From NCBI GenBank assembly GCA_013398015.1, contig VZRR01012433.1, positions 224,402 through 288,401 on the forward strand: a stretch of 64,000 nucleotides of DNA. Reading direction: 5' to 3'. The translations under genes and the position numbers were made by a program. This document shows, one piece after another, positions 40,101 through 51,962 of this stretch; the stretch's first letter is position 1; every line of letters starts with the position of its first letter. Origin of the DNA: Oreocharis arfaki (taxonomy: Eukaryota; Chordata; Aves; Passeriformes; Paramythiidae). The notes below the pieces were generated by a model. That model made no database searches. It was not told the origin of the DNA and saw only the letters and a program-made list of their open reading frames with translations.

Positions 40101-43100
40101 AGTGCAGGACCAGAAGGCTGCCTGAGAGAGCATCCCCAAAGTGTTGGTAGCACCACTGCCACAGGGAGCTCCTGCAGCTGGGCTGCTGGAGGAGCCACCC
40201 CCTTGGAGTGGGGGATGCTGGGGCCCTGTTTTGAGGCTGCATTGGGGTTGGGGTAGTGACCTGGAAATGATGGAGGCAAAGGACAGACACGCTGGAAGTG
40301 ACTGGGGAGGGTGCTGATGGGGAAGATGCAGACACCTGCTACCTAGATGGAGCAAGTGATGATTTGTGTTTATATACTGGAATTTTGGGACTTCTCGAAG
40401 CAAAACCTCTTTGTCCTTGGAGGTAGTTTAGGTTACTGGCTAAATATATTCATCAGAGCAGATCGATGCAGTGCAGTGTTTCAGATGGTACACTGTGAAA
40501 GCAGCCCTGAGCAGATGCTTATGGGGCAGTCTGTGTCTGCTGCGCCTTACACAGAGCTGTCTGGGGTGTGCTGGGAGCCCTTCTGGTCTCCACAGCAGCC
40601 GACACACAGGGACAGCTTCAAGTCACTTGTCACTTTTGCCTTCCTGGCACGTGAGTTTTGAGTTACTGCATGGTGCCTGTCAAAAGGTGTGTTCCATCCC
40701 GGTTATTTTGCTCTATGCAGAATGCCAGAGGATACAAGAGGAATTGAGTCTTTTCTAGCTGGGGATTTAGTATTCATCTCTGCTAGCTGACTCAGTAGTC
40801 AGAAAATTCCCACTGACTTGACTTAGACTTGAATGGGCTGTATTATCTTTTCATATGCAGAAAATTATTTTGAATTTGAAGTTAATAACAGCAATTTAAA
40901 AATTGTCATTGATAGAAAGATAATACAATATTTAGTTGTATCATGTTCTTTTTATGATCTGATGTTCGAATAAAGCGCTTTTTCTGCTTTTTCCTTAATT
41001 AGCATGTCATGAAGAAGCTTGTGACATCAAACACAGCATCTAATTACATTCATTAGTAGCATCTCCAGGACAAGTTTTAATTAAGTTGTACAGTGTAGAT
41101 CAATACTTGTTTTGCATCCATTGCAACTTCATGACAGGAATATACTGTTCTGCACAGTTTAATTACAGTGATTGTAATAGAAGGAATTTGAGTAAATCTG
41201 CCATTTTAGCAACTTCACTGCTGTCTCTTGCTTTTAGAAATAGTACGCAGTTATAAAATGGGATGTGTTATTTATGTGTGTCTTATTTTGAAGAATATTT
41301 TAGGGTCATTCATTTTATCCCAAGAAAGTGCAGTGTAGTTCAGGAGCACTTGGATGACAGTGCTTGGCTCCAGGTGGAGCAGGAGAAATTAATGACCATT
41401 TTACCTGAAGACTTCATAAGGGGAAAGACTGGGCATAACATATCTAGTGGTAGGTGATAGCAGTACTTTTATTTTGCATGGACTCTGGGGCGGAAATCCA
41501 CCTAATTGTATGCTTACTTACTGTGAATATAGTTTAGTGTAGCCTTTGAGTATTGCTTCCACCACATGTCCTGTAGTTTGGTAGCATTGACAGCTTCCAA
41601 CTGTTTCCTCTCTTGGCAGGAGAAAGTAATCCAGAAATTAAAACCCTGAGCCACCAAATGTGTTTTGCTCAACATTGCAAAAATATACTTGACCAGGCAG
41701 AACATGTATGCATTGTGATAGTGTTCTGCATTAATACTTGCATACATTATGAAAATATCTGGATAGAGAAATCACTTTTAAGATAAATGTTTGCCAAATC
41801 TGAGAACTGTGTTGTATTTTTTGTGTTTTGGCCTGGTTTTGTGTACAGGTGACTGCAGTAGTCAGCCTTCAGTGTGGTACAATGATAAGGACCAAATTGA
41901 TTTAGAGAGCTTTGTTTTTTTCCAAACTAAATCAGTTGTTTAGTCTTCATTTGTTTTTAAACGTTCCTTAATATTTTAAAGGAGCATGCTTTACAGTATA
42001 GTGTGCTTCTGGATTTTCTTACTATGCCTGTGTAAATGGTGTAACCCTGAGGGTTAGTTACGATACCTGCCTTCTTCATACTTGTCCATGCAACCTGTTT
42101 GTTTCTCTTCTGTAGCAATCTTTAAGTACCTACATCATTCCAATTCTAAAGGAACGAGCACAGAGCCTTCTCAACCTTTTCCAGCTTGTTCTTGGTCTAG
42201 ATCATTATGTGCTAGGAAGTCTTGAAAGTCCAATTGCCAAAACTTCCAGTGGGTTTTTTAAAGAGCACGCAGGGTGGAGGTAGGAATGGAAGACCCAGGG
42301 AAATCACTTCCTTTTCAGGAAGGATGTGAGTACACAAAGTGAGATATTATGCAGACAAATATACTGAGAGAAGTGAATGTTGTAATCTGGTGAAGTGTGC
42401 TATTAAGGTACACTAAAGTTGCTCCTAGGTTGAGATTTTGGATGACAATTGATGATTCAGAGATGAGCTTCTGACTTGGAGATTTAAAGCCCTGGGTGCA
42501 GGAGGTGAAAGCTCAGCACCAGAAGCTGCTACAGTTTTTCTTAGCTGCGTTAAGTTTGTGTAGATTTAGTCACTTCTAACTTTTTACCCAGTATTTCAGG
42601 TAGTAAGAGAGGAAAAAATTGGTGCAAACTTGGGAATAGTTTTTTGGCTGTTTAATGTAAATTGTTGGTTGCTTGTGTGACAACAAAACTACTAATGAAT
42701 TTTTGTGTGTAGAAGAAAAAAGATCCCTTGCATAGCTTATAATGAAGATGTCAAAGACTTGGAGAAAAATGTGGAAGAGGAAGAAAATAGATTCCTGATG
42801 AATTAATACTTGCGCATATAATACTTCAAAATTAAATTCTTGTTTTGTTTTTGTCCTAAGGGCCTGATTATGCCCAAAATACATGCCACCTTAGAAGAAA
42901 TGTGTGTACAAACATGCTTAGATGTTTGTGAGTGTATATTTATTCCTATATACTATATTTCTTACATATACACATGAACACTCAGTGTGCATGATGTACT
43001 TATTCCCCCCCCAAAAGATCAGGTCCTAAGAATGTGAAGGATCTGGATTTTACGGAAGTTCAGTGCATTTGCAGCTTGGTTTCTGTGGCAGATCTCAAAG

Positions 43101-43283
43101 GAATAAGCTAATGCTTACATAGAATTGTTTTCATTGTATGACCTCATTGTTAGAAGAGTTATGGCATTGTTATTCTGCTTTACAGAAATCCAACTTCCTC
43201 GGTTAATTATAAACAATCCGTTTACCAGAGCCACTCGTACCTTGAAATATGTACCGAAGTTTGTAATCTGTCCATCTTCTTTA

Positions 43284-43307
43284 ACAGTCTTTTTCTTTTA
43301 TTTTCAG
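43284..43307 (+). promoter_or_regulatory. EPHA5: 3' splice site of EPHA5 intron 1
   Basis: A run rich in T and C ('tctttttcttttattttcag') ends at the AG directly before exon 2. A branch-point-like 'tttaac' lies just upstream at about 43280-43285, closer to the AG than usual, so the real branch point may be farther upstream. Confidence 0.85.
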
Positions 43308-43372
43308 TGAATTTACTGGACTCACGTACAGTAATGGGTGATCTAGGATGGATAGCCTACCCAAAAAATGGG
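43308..43372 (+). CDS. EPHA5: EPHA5 exon 2 (start of ephrin-binding domain)
   Basis: EPHA5 is a receptor tyrosine kinase that binds mainly GPI-anchored ephrin-A ligands and acts in axon guidance and synapse formation at the neuronal plasma membrane. This 65-bp internal exon encodes the first strand of the extracellular ligand-binding domain. A pyrimidine-rich tract and CAG precede it (43286-43307), and a consensus donor G|GTAAGT follows. The first codon is split: exon 1 must supply one base, and G would give Val. The remaining 21 codons contain LLDSRTVMGDLGWIAYPK and end in NG on a complete codon. EPHA3 and EPHA4 differ in this segment (for example a GELGWI core), while the RTVMGDLGWIA core is what I know for EPHA5. 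Eph genes usually have a 65-bp second exon, which supports the limits. Exon 1 is not found upstream, and exon 3, which should begin with WEEIG, lies beyond the window. Confidence 0.95.
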
Positions 43373-43891
43373 GTAAGTCTCTGTTGTTGTTTGCTTTCTC
43401 TCTCACAGATTATACTAATCGTTTCCATTCGGAAAGAAGACTACTGGGTTTAAAAACTCTCTAGAGGGATTTGTCAGCAATGGAGGGAAAAAAATAAATA
43501 AAACAACAAGCTGTGACTGAAGAAATGGAGCTGTGTGGCTAGGGGATTGATTTATTTATGCAGCAGAGCCAGCCACAAGTATTAAAAAAATAATCATGAG
43601 TCAGCCTCCTCACTCCTCCCCCCTCACCAAGAAAATCCATGAGGTTATTTAAATTTCTCTTAAATTATAAATTCTTAGGCTTTTTCTTGAGCCTTTGTGG
43701 TAAATGTGGAACACAATGTTTTGGAAGTTAGCTTCTGAAGAGCAAGGTCTGGAAAATGGCTGTTAGCTTTAAATAAACGAGGCTGTTCACAAATACGTCT
43801 CAGATTCACAATAAAGTTCAGGGACCTGATGACACGGAAACAGGAGCTGAGTTCCGAGCACCTTGAAGAGCCTCTGTCTCTTACCATTACC
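43373..43891 (+). other. EPHA5: EPHA5 intron 2, proximal part
   Basis: Starts with the GTAAGT donor and continues as AT-rich intron sequence. No other exon or repeat is recognised before the CR1 copy. Confidence 0.75.
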
Positions 43892-44270
43892 TATATGAGG
43901 AGCTGTTCAGCCTCAGGAAGACAACTGAACCAACAATGTCTGTAAGCAAAGGGGGGGTGCCAAAAGGGTGGAGCCAGGCTCTGCTCAGTGGTGCCAAGCA
44001 ACAGGGCAAGAGGCGATGAGCAGAACCTGAGGCACTGGAAGCTTCACCTGAACACGAGGAAGAACTTGGTTGTGTGTGTGACCATGGGTTATTGTGTGGA
44101 TAACAGGTTGCCCAGAGAGGTTGTGGAGTCTCCCTCACTGAAGATATTCAAGAACCCTCTGAACACAATCCTGTGCCTCGTGCTCTGGGATGACCCTGCT
44201 TTTAGCAGGGAGATTTGACCAGAAGGGACCTTGTCGTCTCTTCCAACCTGACCCATTCCTGTGATTCTGT
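43892..44270 (+). mobile_element. CR1 LINE 3' end fragment in intron 2
   Basis: The sense strand starts with 'gaggagctgttcagcctcag', passes 'aagcttcacctgaacacgag', 'ggttgcccagagaggttgt' and 'gatattcaagaaccctctga', and ends 'ttcctgtgattctgt'. This is the last 380 bp or so of CR1, diverged and with small internal changes. It has the same orientation as EPHA5. The small frames on both strands here are repeat-derived. Confidence 0.88.
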
Positions 44271-44707
44271 AGCTGAAAGAACCTGGCCTCCTAATCTGAT
44301 ACTTGAAATAAGTGGTGGAATTTAGATGCATTTATACCCTCCAGTGTGTCTGCTTGACCTGACTGCACCATGTGAGCAGTCTTGGATGTGATTTTTGGTC
44401 TTTGGTTTGGGGCATCTGCAATGGCTGTACTGTGGCAGAGCTTTGGTGCAGCCTTGAAAGGTTGATATCTACACCGTGCTGGATGTTCCTGTCAGTTCCT
44501 GAAAGCCATGAGCACTATGTGAGGTGAGAAAGCATCCTGAGTTAGAAATGCTGCACAACTGAACCCTCCAACTGAGCAAGTCTCAGGAATGCGTTATTCC
44601 AGAGTTTTAGTCATAAGGTGAAACAGACTGCATAATTGTCTTGGACTCCAGTTGGATCGTTATAAAAATGGTGGCAGTGTTTATGTAAAATGCAGCCAAC
44701 CTTGAAA

Positions 44708-44749
44708 ATATATACATACATATATATATATATATATGTATATATATAA
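44708..44749. repeat. TA-rich microsatellite
   Basis: Alternating TA with interruptions by TACA and TGTA units. It is likely polymorphic and self-complementary. Confidence 0.95.
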
Positions 44750-45095
44750 GACAGTAAATTAAAGCCTGGCTTTCTGTGTATTCTGTGTGGTTGAAAGGTT
44801 GCGGAAATGACAGCCTCACTCGGACAAGCTGTATGTTTACAGGCACTGGTTACAGCAGGGATGTGAAAGCTACACAGGGATCTGATTTTATTTTCACTTC
44901 TGTCCAAGATCTAATCCTGTTACAGTTAGTCTATAACTTTTTTTTTAAATCTATTGATTTAAAGCTGACAACAAAACTTACTCTGCTTGCTTGTGTGGGC
45001 ATCAGAATAACCAGTGCCAGATATACTGGCAGAGCAATATTTTGATGGCATGGTGCACCATAAAGGTCCCAATGTCCAGTTCTTAAAGGATTAAT

Positions 45096-45164
45096 TGTTT
45101 GTTTGTTGTTTTTTTGGCTTTGTTTTTGGAGGGAGTTGTTTGTTCATTTGTTTGTTTGTTTTCA
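45096..45164. repeat. GTTT-rich low-complexity tract
   Basis: Imperfect GTTT/TTTG units with T runs. No function can be inferred. Confidence 0.8.
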
Positions 45165-48100
45165 CTTTTTGAACATCTCCTGGTATTTTTCCTGTGGTGT
45201 AAAGCGCAGTTCTGGTATATCCCAATGCCCTTAAAAAGAGTATCAGTAGAAAAACAGATAGGGCTGAGGAGTTCAGAACACTTCAGAGTCGGTATGTATA
45301 GATGAGTAAATCAAAAGCTAGCTATCCTATAATGTAAGCTGCAGTTGTATCTTTTCATTATTTAGGGAAACCTTTCTATATTTACAAGCTCGGTTTCCAG
45401 AGAGCGCATGGAAGTACGCTCATGAATGCCAAATTAAAGGTTACTGACTCAATAGGGAGAATTTTTTTTCCTTAATTAACTTCTGCTTTTTATTTAAAAG
45501 TGAATTAGTCAGTTGGTTTTCAAATTTCCAAAAATCTCTTCTTAATCGTCTTTGTTTTCATGAGACATGATAAAAATCTAGGAGGTTAGCTCAATTGTCT
45601 TTTTTTTTGGCTAACATATTTGTAGTATTTTATAAGCACTGAAAAAGGTCTTCCCAGAGTTACTTCTCTAACTGCAATATCTGCTTTGCAATCAGCTACG
45701 CTACAGTTATGCACTCTCTGCTTAATTTTTTTACAAGATCTACCTAATATAAATATTTAAAGTAACTCTCACTTCAGGATTTGAATTTGGAAAAGGAAGG
45801 AGCTGTAACTGACATCAGAGACAGGCATTGCCGTGTGTTTTGAGGCATTCTCATACAAGTTTTTTATCTCGGGATGTTCTTCTAGGGAAAATTTTCAAGG
45901 TCCCTGTCTCTGTCTACACAGTCCCCCATCAAGGAAAGGAGCAAAAATGTCAGGATGTGTCCCACTTTGCAACACCATAGTGTGTAGGTACAAACCATGT
46001 TCTGAAGCAAGCTTTTTGATGCATGGTGGTGTATTATTGCTGTGAACGGGATCCTGTGGATTGTAGTCACTTTTCAGTGGGGGATGCAGTTCCAACTGAA
46101 GATGTATTGGTGCTCTTCCAGTGTTGCTTCTTCTCCACTTGATTTTTATTATGCATCTTAATGAAACTGAAATACTTTTCTTAGAACCACAACTGCTAGA
46201 AGTAGGAGACTGTACCGGGGCACAGTTGCTGTTAAAGAAAGCAAGTGTTTAGTCTCTGGCATTGTATGGGAGTGCTTGGGAGAAATTATCTTCATATCAC
46301 AAAGGCTCAGGCTGGTAGGTTTTGAAAACAAATTTCCACATTTAAAACAAACAAACAAAACCCTTCAAAAAGCCCCTACCAAGACAATTGGGATAAGAGG
46401 TCCAGGCAAGCCAAGTTAACTTGCTTTTGATAGATCCTTTGTAGATACCATAGTCTAAACTTCTATTACAGCTGTGTGCCATGTTAATTTTTGTATATTG
46501 AATCTTTAAGACATTCCATGCAGCAGAGAGGTCCAGCTGCCCTTGTTTAGTCTCTTGTTCACCTCATTTTTGCTGAACACAATGGGGAAATGTGATCTAA
46601 CTTGGGAAATGAAAGCAACATTGTATGGGAAGGAGACTGACTCTCCAGCCTGGGAACAGATCAGGCTTAAATGTAGACCTGTTTCATGCCTGTCATCTCA
46701 GATGGAGAAGCACTGCAGCTGCCTAAGTCCCTGCAAGATCAGACTGCTAAACAGTGTGTGCTGGCTCATCCTGTGAGTAGTGGGTTTTATGGGAAGGCAG
46801 AGGAGTGCTTCAGTCAAGGGTGTCCTCTGAAGAGCTTTGTCTGGCTAGGCACTTATTTGGTACGGGTTTGCAGTGGCCATTATCCTTGCAGCCTCGTTGG
46901 CCTTCATATTCCCCATGCACACAGAAGGTAAGAAAAATCCCCCTCTTCCTTCATGTAGAGTACTGAGGGATGAATAGAAATGAGATGGCTGAAATATGCT
47001 ATGGCCAGGTGGGGTTTTAAAACGATGCCTCCTGGTGCGAAGAACCTGTTGAGCAGGAGAAAGTGCTTTCTTATTTCTGCTGCTTTTCTCTGAAGGATAA
47101 GTAAGTTGCACTAGTGCGGCTTCCTGGCTGCCCTGTGTGGGTTCAGCAGCTTGCAGCAGCTGTGCAGTCAGCTCTTAAACCTGCAGTTTGTGTGATAAAG
47201 CATGAGCAAAGTTCCTGTGAGGTCCTGATGGCCATGGAGGGCAGAAAAGGGACTCTCTTCGTGCCAGAAGAGCATGGTCAGCATGGAAAATGCTGCCCTT
47301 TTCACACTCAGGTTAGAAATTGATCCTGCTATTACGTGCCAAAGGAACAATTTCGGCTTTTTTTTGCAGCTCGCGTAAGTTTGTTTTAACTTGAAGAGGT
47401 TACTGTAATTACCAGAGGCTATATCAGGAAAGTCTGGTCCCTCTTGTGTAGTAGGAAGCCCTCCAAGCACATGAACAAAACCAGTCAGGTTTTCTGTTAA
47501 AGGCTCATACAGCAGGTCTGCAAAATGTTTTACCTCTGGACTGGTTCCTGGGGCACTGCTTAGGATTTCCCAAACTGGGCACATCAGAGGTTTGTGTGTG
47601 CGTTGTATATGGCTGTGGCACTGGATAGCTCTGACCTGCAGAAACTGCCTGCGCTTCTCTGGGCTAAACATACATTTTTATCGCATGGAAGCTCGCAGGG
47701 GTAGGAACAAGAGTAAGTGCTGTGACAGAAATAGGTGAGGTCAGGCAGTGGTTGTAGGCTGCATTGCCTCCTCTTCCTCCCTTGATCTGGCAGGAGGTTG
47801 TGTCATGCATTTCAATTCACTGCAAAGCCATGGCAGGGGCAGAAGCTACAGAGCACCCTGCAAACCTATGCTGTATGGTTTTACGTGGTCTTAGCCAAGT
47901 GAAAACCAAGTCGCTTTTAACAATATCCAGATAATTGCAGAAGTTGCTGTTTAAAATAAGATCTTTCTTTAGCTGGCTTGATTTATTCAGCAATTATGAC
48001 TGATTTTTGTTTCAGTGGCTATTATAGGGCTGATTTACTTGTTTCAGACCCTCCCTCCTTTCACTATTACTTTAAAACTTCCTTCTTTACAGATTAGAAG

Positions 48101-48536
48101 TACTCTTTTTCTGTCCAAATCAGAGCGCCACACACCTGCTTTGCTTTTGTATAAAAGGTTCTCTTCCATCTCCTCCACCTCCCATTGATTTCCCTGAACT
48201 TCCTGTAGCACAGAACAGGAAAGTCTGTGTGGTCCTTGGGGTATTAGCTCTGTGCTGTGGCTCATTGCACAGCTCCATGTGATGGCTTTTTTCTTTCTTT
48301 TTTTTTGGCTCAGACTGGAAAATAAACATGTACTGAAGAACCTGGTCCTGTGGAGATGTTCATTTTCTGCAATGAATAAAGAATTGTGAGGGAGCTAAAT
48401 AATTTCTTGCATGTGAACAGCAAGAAGGAAAGCAATTGCCCCTTCTTTGGGTGGTTAGTAAGGCCAAATACTGACAGTTAGGGGGGTAAATTCAGCTAGA
48501 CTGATTCTACAAGTTGCTTCTCATTTCTGCGGGATA

Positions 48537-48634
48537 TTGTGGGCTTGATTTTTTGTTTGGTTGGTTTGGGGGGTGGTTTGGTTAGGTTGGTTTTTTTCCA
48601 AGCAGCATTTCTGGCTTTTTTTTTTTTTTTTTTT
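48537..48634. repeat. T/G-rich low-complexity tract ending in T19
   Basis: GGTTGGTTTGG-type units followed by an uninterrupted T-run at 48616-48634. It lies about 350 bp from the LTR at 48987. Confidence 0.85.
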
Positions 48635-48986
48635 GAGGTCAGGTACACTAGGGTGCCTCTTTAAAGTTAAAAATAACAGCAGTTTTAGATTACTCAGCAT
48701 GATTTGGGAATAGATTCTTGTTGCTCTCTGTCAATCCTAGTGTAGATAGAGATTTAACACAGGAATCCTGGACTGGAGGCAGTGCTTGCCCTTGGGGATA
48801 GAAATAAAGGGGGAGGGATAGGGGGTAGTGAAAGGAGAAGGAGGATTCTTGGCACCCTTGAGCTGTGTCATGTAGTTATGATTATAATTGGCATTTTCAG
48901 GGCAGTACTTTTGGCAGCCTGTGGTTTTTTTCCTGCAAATGCTGCTGCTCGTCTGTGACCGGTGTAGAAAAGGAATCAGAGGGGTC

Positions 48987-49566
48987 TGCTCTGTGGTTTA
49001 ACCCCAGCCAGCAGCTAAGCCCCACACAGCTGCTTGCTCACTCCCTGCTCCCCAGTGGGGTGGGAGAGAGAATCAGAAGGGTAAAAGTGGGAAAACCCTT
49101 GGGCTAAGTTAAAGGCAGTGTGATCAGTAAAGCGAAAGCCGCATGCGCGAGCAAAGCAAAACAAGGAATTCTTCCCCACTTGCCATGGGCCAGCAGGTGT
49201 TCAGTCACCTCCAGGAAAGCAGGGCTCCATCACACATAACTGTTACTTGGGAACTCAAAACCCCATCACTCCGAGCGTCCCTCCCTTCCCTCTTCTCCCC
49301 AGCTCTGTATGCTCCGTATGGAGTGGAATATCCCTTGGGTCAGGTGGGATCAGCTGTGCCTGCTGTGTCCCCTCCCAACTCCTTGTGCACTCCCAGCCTT
49401 CTTACTGGTGGGGTGGGGTGAGAGCCCTGAAAGGCCTTGACTCTGTGTAACCTCAGTAAGGAAAACATCTCTGAATTACCAACACTGTTTCCAGCACAAA
49501 TCCAAAGCATAGCCCATACCAGCTACTGTGAAGAAAATTAACTCTATCCCAGCCGAAACCAACACA
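48987..49566 (-). mobile_element. Solo LTR of an avian ERVL-type endogenous retrovirus
   Basis: Read on the minus strand, the element begins TGTGTTGGTTTCGGCTGG and contains 'agctggtatgggcta', then GC-rich U3, and ends with 'ggctggggttaaaccaca'. This is the familiar layout of an avian ERVL LTR, about 580 bp long. I see no adjoining internal retroviral sequence on either side, so it is a solo LTR left by recombination between two LTRs. The TATA region present in relatives (near 49300-49315 here) is altered. No clear target duplication is visible, since the flanks (left 'gggtc', right 'tgtgc') do not match. Small frames on the + strand across it are shadows. The LTR is antisense to EPHA5. Confidence 0.85.
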
Positions 49567-50816
49567 TGTGCTAACATGCAAGAATGCAGTGAATACATTA
49601 GCAGGAAGCATGATGGAAATAAGTAATACCAAGTAGCTGAAAAAATGTTAATGGCAGCCTAAAAGCCTGCAATTTGTCTGCTTTGTTTATATGGAAACAC
49701 ATTTTTGTACATGCACGGTTTAGTAAGAAACAATACTGCACGTCCAAAGGTTTGAAGTAAACTGAGTAATCCAAACCCAAGCAGCAGTACTTAGTGTTCT
49801 GTTATGTACAGAATAAAGGAATTTTACATGAGCAGTGTGTGGGGTGATATTGAGCTCAAGAGTTGCAACATATGGGGTTTTTTTCCCACTAGGATTTATT
49901 AAGGTTATATGCAGTATCTATATATATGTAAACTTGTGTCTTTTGTGACCCTCTTTCTGCTTCTTCATGTCCATGGTCAGTTTTACTCATCCCGTGGGGC
50001 CATGATGATGTGTTTTCTTTTGGTTGTGCTGCCTGCTTAGTGTGCCAGAGTCAGGCGTGCTTCTTTCATATAGTGAAATTCCAAAAGAAGAGCTTGAGCT
50101 TTGGGTCCGAAAAGACACCTGAGGTTAATAATGCAGTTGTATGAGATCCTTGTGGTAATTAACTAAACTGTGTTTTAAAGCAGAGCTGACTTTGTGTTTC
50201 CAACTCAGAAGGCCCCAGAGTGAGAATGAGGGTGCTGGAGTTGAAGGGAGTAGGGCACTGCCATGAGAGGTGAATTTGGGCAGCAGACTACTGTCCAAAC
50301 TGGTGGATTTCCCTGCTGAGTTGGTGGCGCTTCCAGTGCTCATGGAGCTGCACTTGTTTCACAAAGCTTGATTATACCAATCAGAATCTAAAGAGATTCT
50401 GGGGAAGATGCATCTCGTGTGAGAAGGCTGATGGAGCTGGGTGCAGCACAGAGTATTGGACTGACCCACAGACACCAGAGAGGAAAGGAATAAGCTTTCA
50501 TCCAGGTTTGCAGTGGGTGGGACAAGAGAAACAGAATTTGTTTCGTCTAAACGGGTTCAGGTTAAATTTGATGGAATGTGCCTTCTACTGGTTTGTCTGT
50601 GGAGCAGATGTGGGATTTCTGTCACGGGAGGTCTCTGACAGCAGGTCGGCCTATCTCTGCTACGCTGGTCAAGCAGAGTTCATCTCTTCTGGAGGAACAA
50701 ACCAGGTGATCTGTTCTGACCTATTGCAGCCCTAAGTCTGAAGCCCTTCCATCTGAAATCTTGTCTTGACTCTGTCTAGGGTGAGATCTGTTTCTTTTTC
50801 CTCTGAAATCTGGTGT

Positions 50817-50903
50817 GGGGTATTTTTTCTTTTTTTTTTCCTTTTGCTTTGGGGTTGGTTGGTTGGTTTTGGGTTTTTTTCGGGTTTTTGTTTTGTTTTT
50901 AAT
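50817..50903. repeat. T/G-rich low-complexity tract
   Basis: Runs of T separated by GGTT units, similar in style to 48537-48634. Confidence 0.8.
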
Positions 50904-51888
50904 CTTGGCCTGACTAAAATCTGTTACTGTTACTCATTCAGCAGCTACATTTAAGATCCACTTTTAATACCTGAAACATATTAGCTGCACTATGTATCTG
51001 CTTTTAAACCAGAGTACCCTATGCTGGGAAAGAGTTCTCATTGTACAGCCTTAATTCATGTCCTTTCTCATATCTCCTTTCCTATCTGAAGTTTAATCTT
51101 TTCACTCCATTTGAGACTGCTCTTGTTGTCCTGTCCTCTCAGCTGGCTGCCCTTTGGTTTGTGTGCTATTGACATAAATCAGCATTTATTTGGGAGCAGC
51201 ATCTGGCGAGGTGTAAGTCTTATTAAAGGAGATCTAAAATGCCTAGAGTACTCTAAGGTACTGTAAAATAAATTAATACTAGTGAGATTAAGAATAAAGC
51301 AAATCTTTATCTTGTCTAGAGCTGTATTACTGGAATAATATATTCTACCACAGGAAAAAATAAAGGTTGATCCTTCAGTATATCATTTTGTAAATACTGT
51401 TGTCAGCATTAGGTTCCTCCACACAGGCTCATTTGGCAAACAATAATCTCCTTTCATGCTAAAATGTCTTTTTTTTTTTTCTCTAGTGTTTAGGAATTAC
51501 ATTGGGGGATAAAAGAGCTTTGAAGAGCTTTATCTTCTAAAACCATTGTTTTCTTTGTTACTTTTGTGCCAATTTCAGAAATATTGGTATCCAACAGTTA
51601 GTAACCATACAATTAAATTTTATTAATGTAGTGCTGTCATGGAAAATTTGAAACTATGCAGAATAAAATATTACCATTACAGGATGCATATGCAACAGCC
51701 CAGGGTTTATAAAACATGCATTAGGATTTTATAGCTTATGTTTATGAATTTTTGAAGTATATTTCTTACTGCTTTATGTGCTAAATACATGTACCAGTGG
51801 GTTACTTATCACTTAATTGCCTAATCCTTTCATAAGACTTCAAATGCACTGGCCCCATTTGACAGCATATATTTTGACTCAGGTTAAT

Positions 51889-51962
51889 GGCTTTTTTTTT
51901 TTGGTAGCTAAATTCAAGAATGCAGTCTTGTTTGGTTTTGGTTTGTTTTTTTTTTTTTTTTT
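51889..51962. repeat. T-rich low-complexity tract
   Basis: Two T-runs, the longer being 17 T at 51946-51962, with GGTTTTGG units between them. Confidence 0.8.

Larger units (their letters stand above)
28871..43307 (+). other. EPHA5: Inferred EPHA5 intron 1 (no coding exon seen)
   Basis: About 14.4 kb of non-coding DNA between the CpG island and exon 2. If exon 1 is in the island, this is intron 1; the phase at exon 2 shows that it must end one base into a codon. It contains a TCF/LEF-like CCTTTGATC (28888-28896) and a CCAAT box (28906-28910) just past the island, a small frame with a signal-peptide-like start (29814-29936), a long T tract at about 37109-37131, and a patch rich in TAATTA-type motifs at about 40975-41180. 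The 193-codon minus-strand frame at 39822-40403 has no recognisable domain. No CR1 or LTR copy was recognised in this stretch. Confidence 0.55.
44271..48986. other. EPHA5: EPHA5 intron 2, middle part
   Basis: AT-rich intron sequence with a TA microsatellite (44708-44749), GTTT-rich runs (about 45096-45164) and T/G-rich runs (about 48537-48634). A 167-codon minus-strand frame at 47168-47671 is open without low complexity, but it is not recognised and has no splice or promoter context. Otherwise nothing is recognised. Confidence 0.6.

Noticed and set aside
39822..40403. 193-codon minus-strand frame in inferred intron 1
   Set aside because: The stretch is locally GC-richer, several frames on both strands are open together, and no domain or splice context is seen.
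42718..42806. Short acidic coding-like frame (NEDVKDLEKNVEEEENRF) ending in a stop
   Set aside because: About 30 codons in A-rich sequence with no convincing acceptor or homology; the composition alone explains it.
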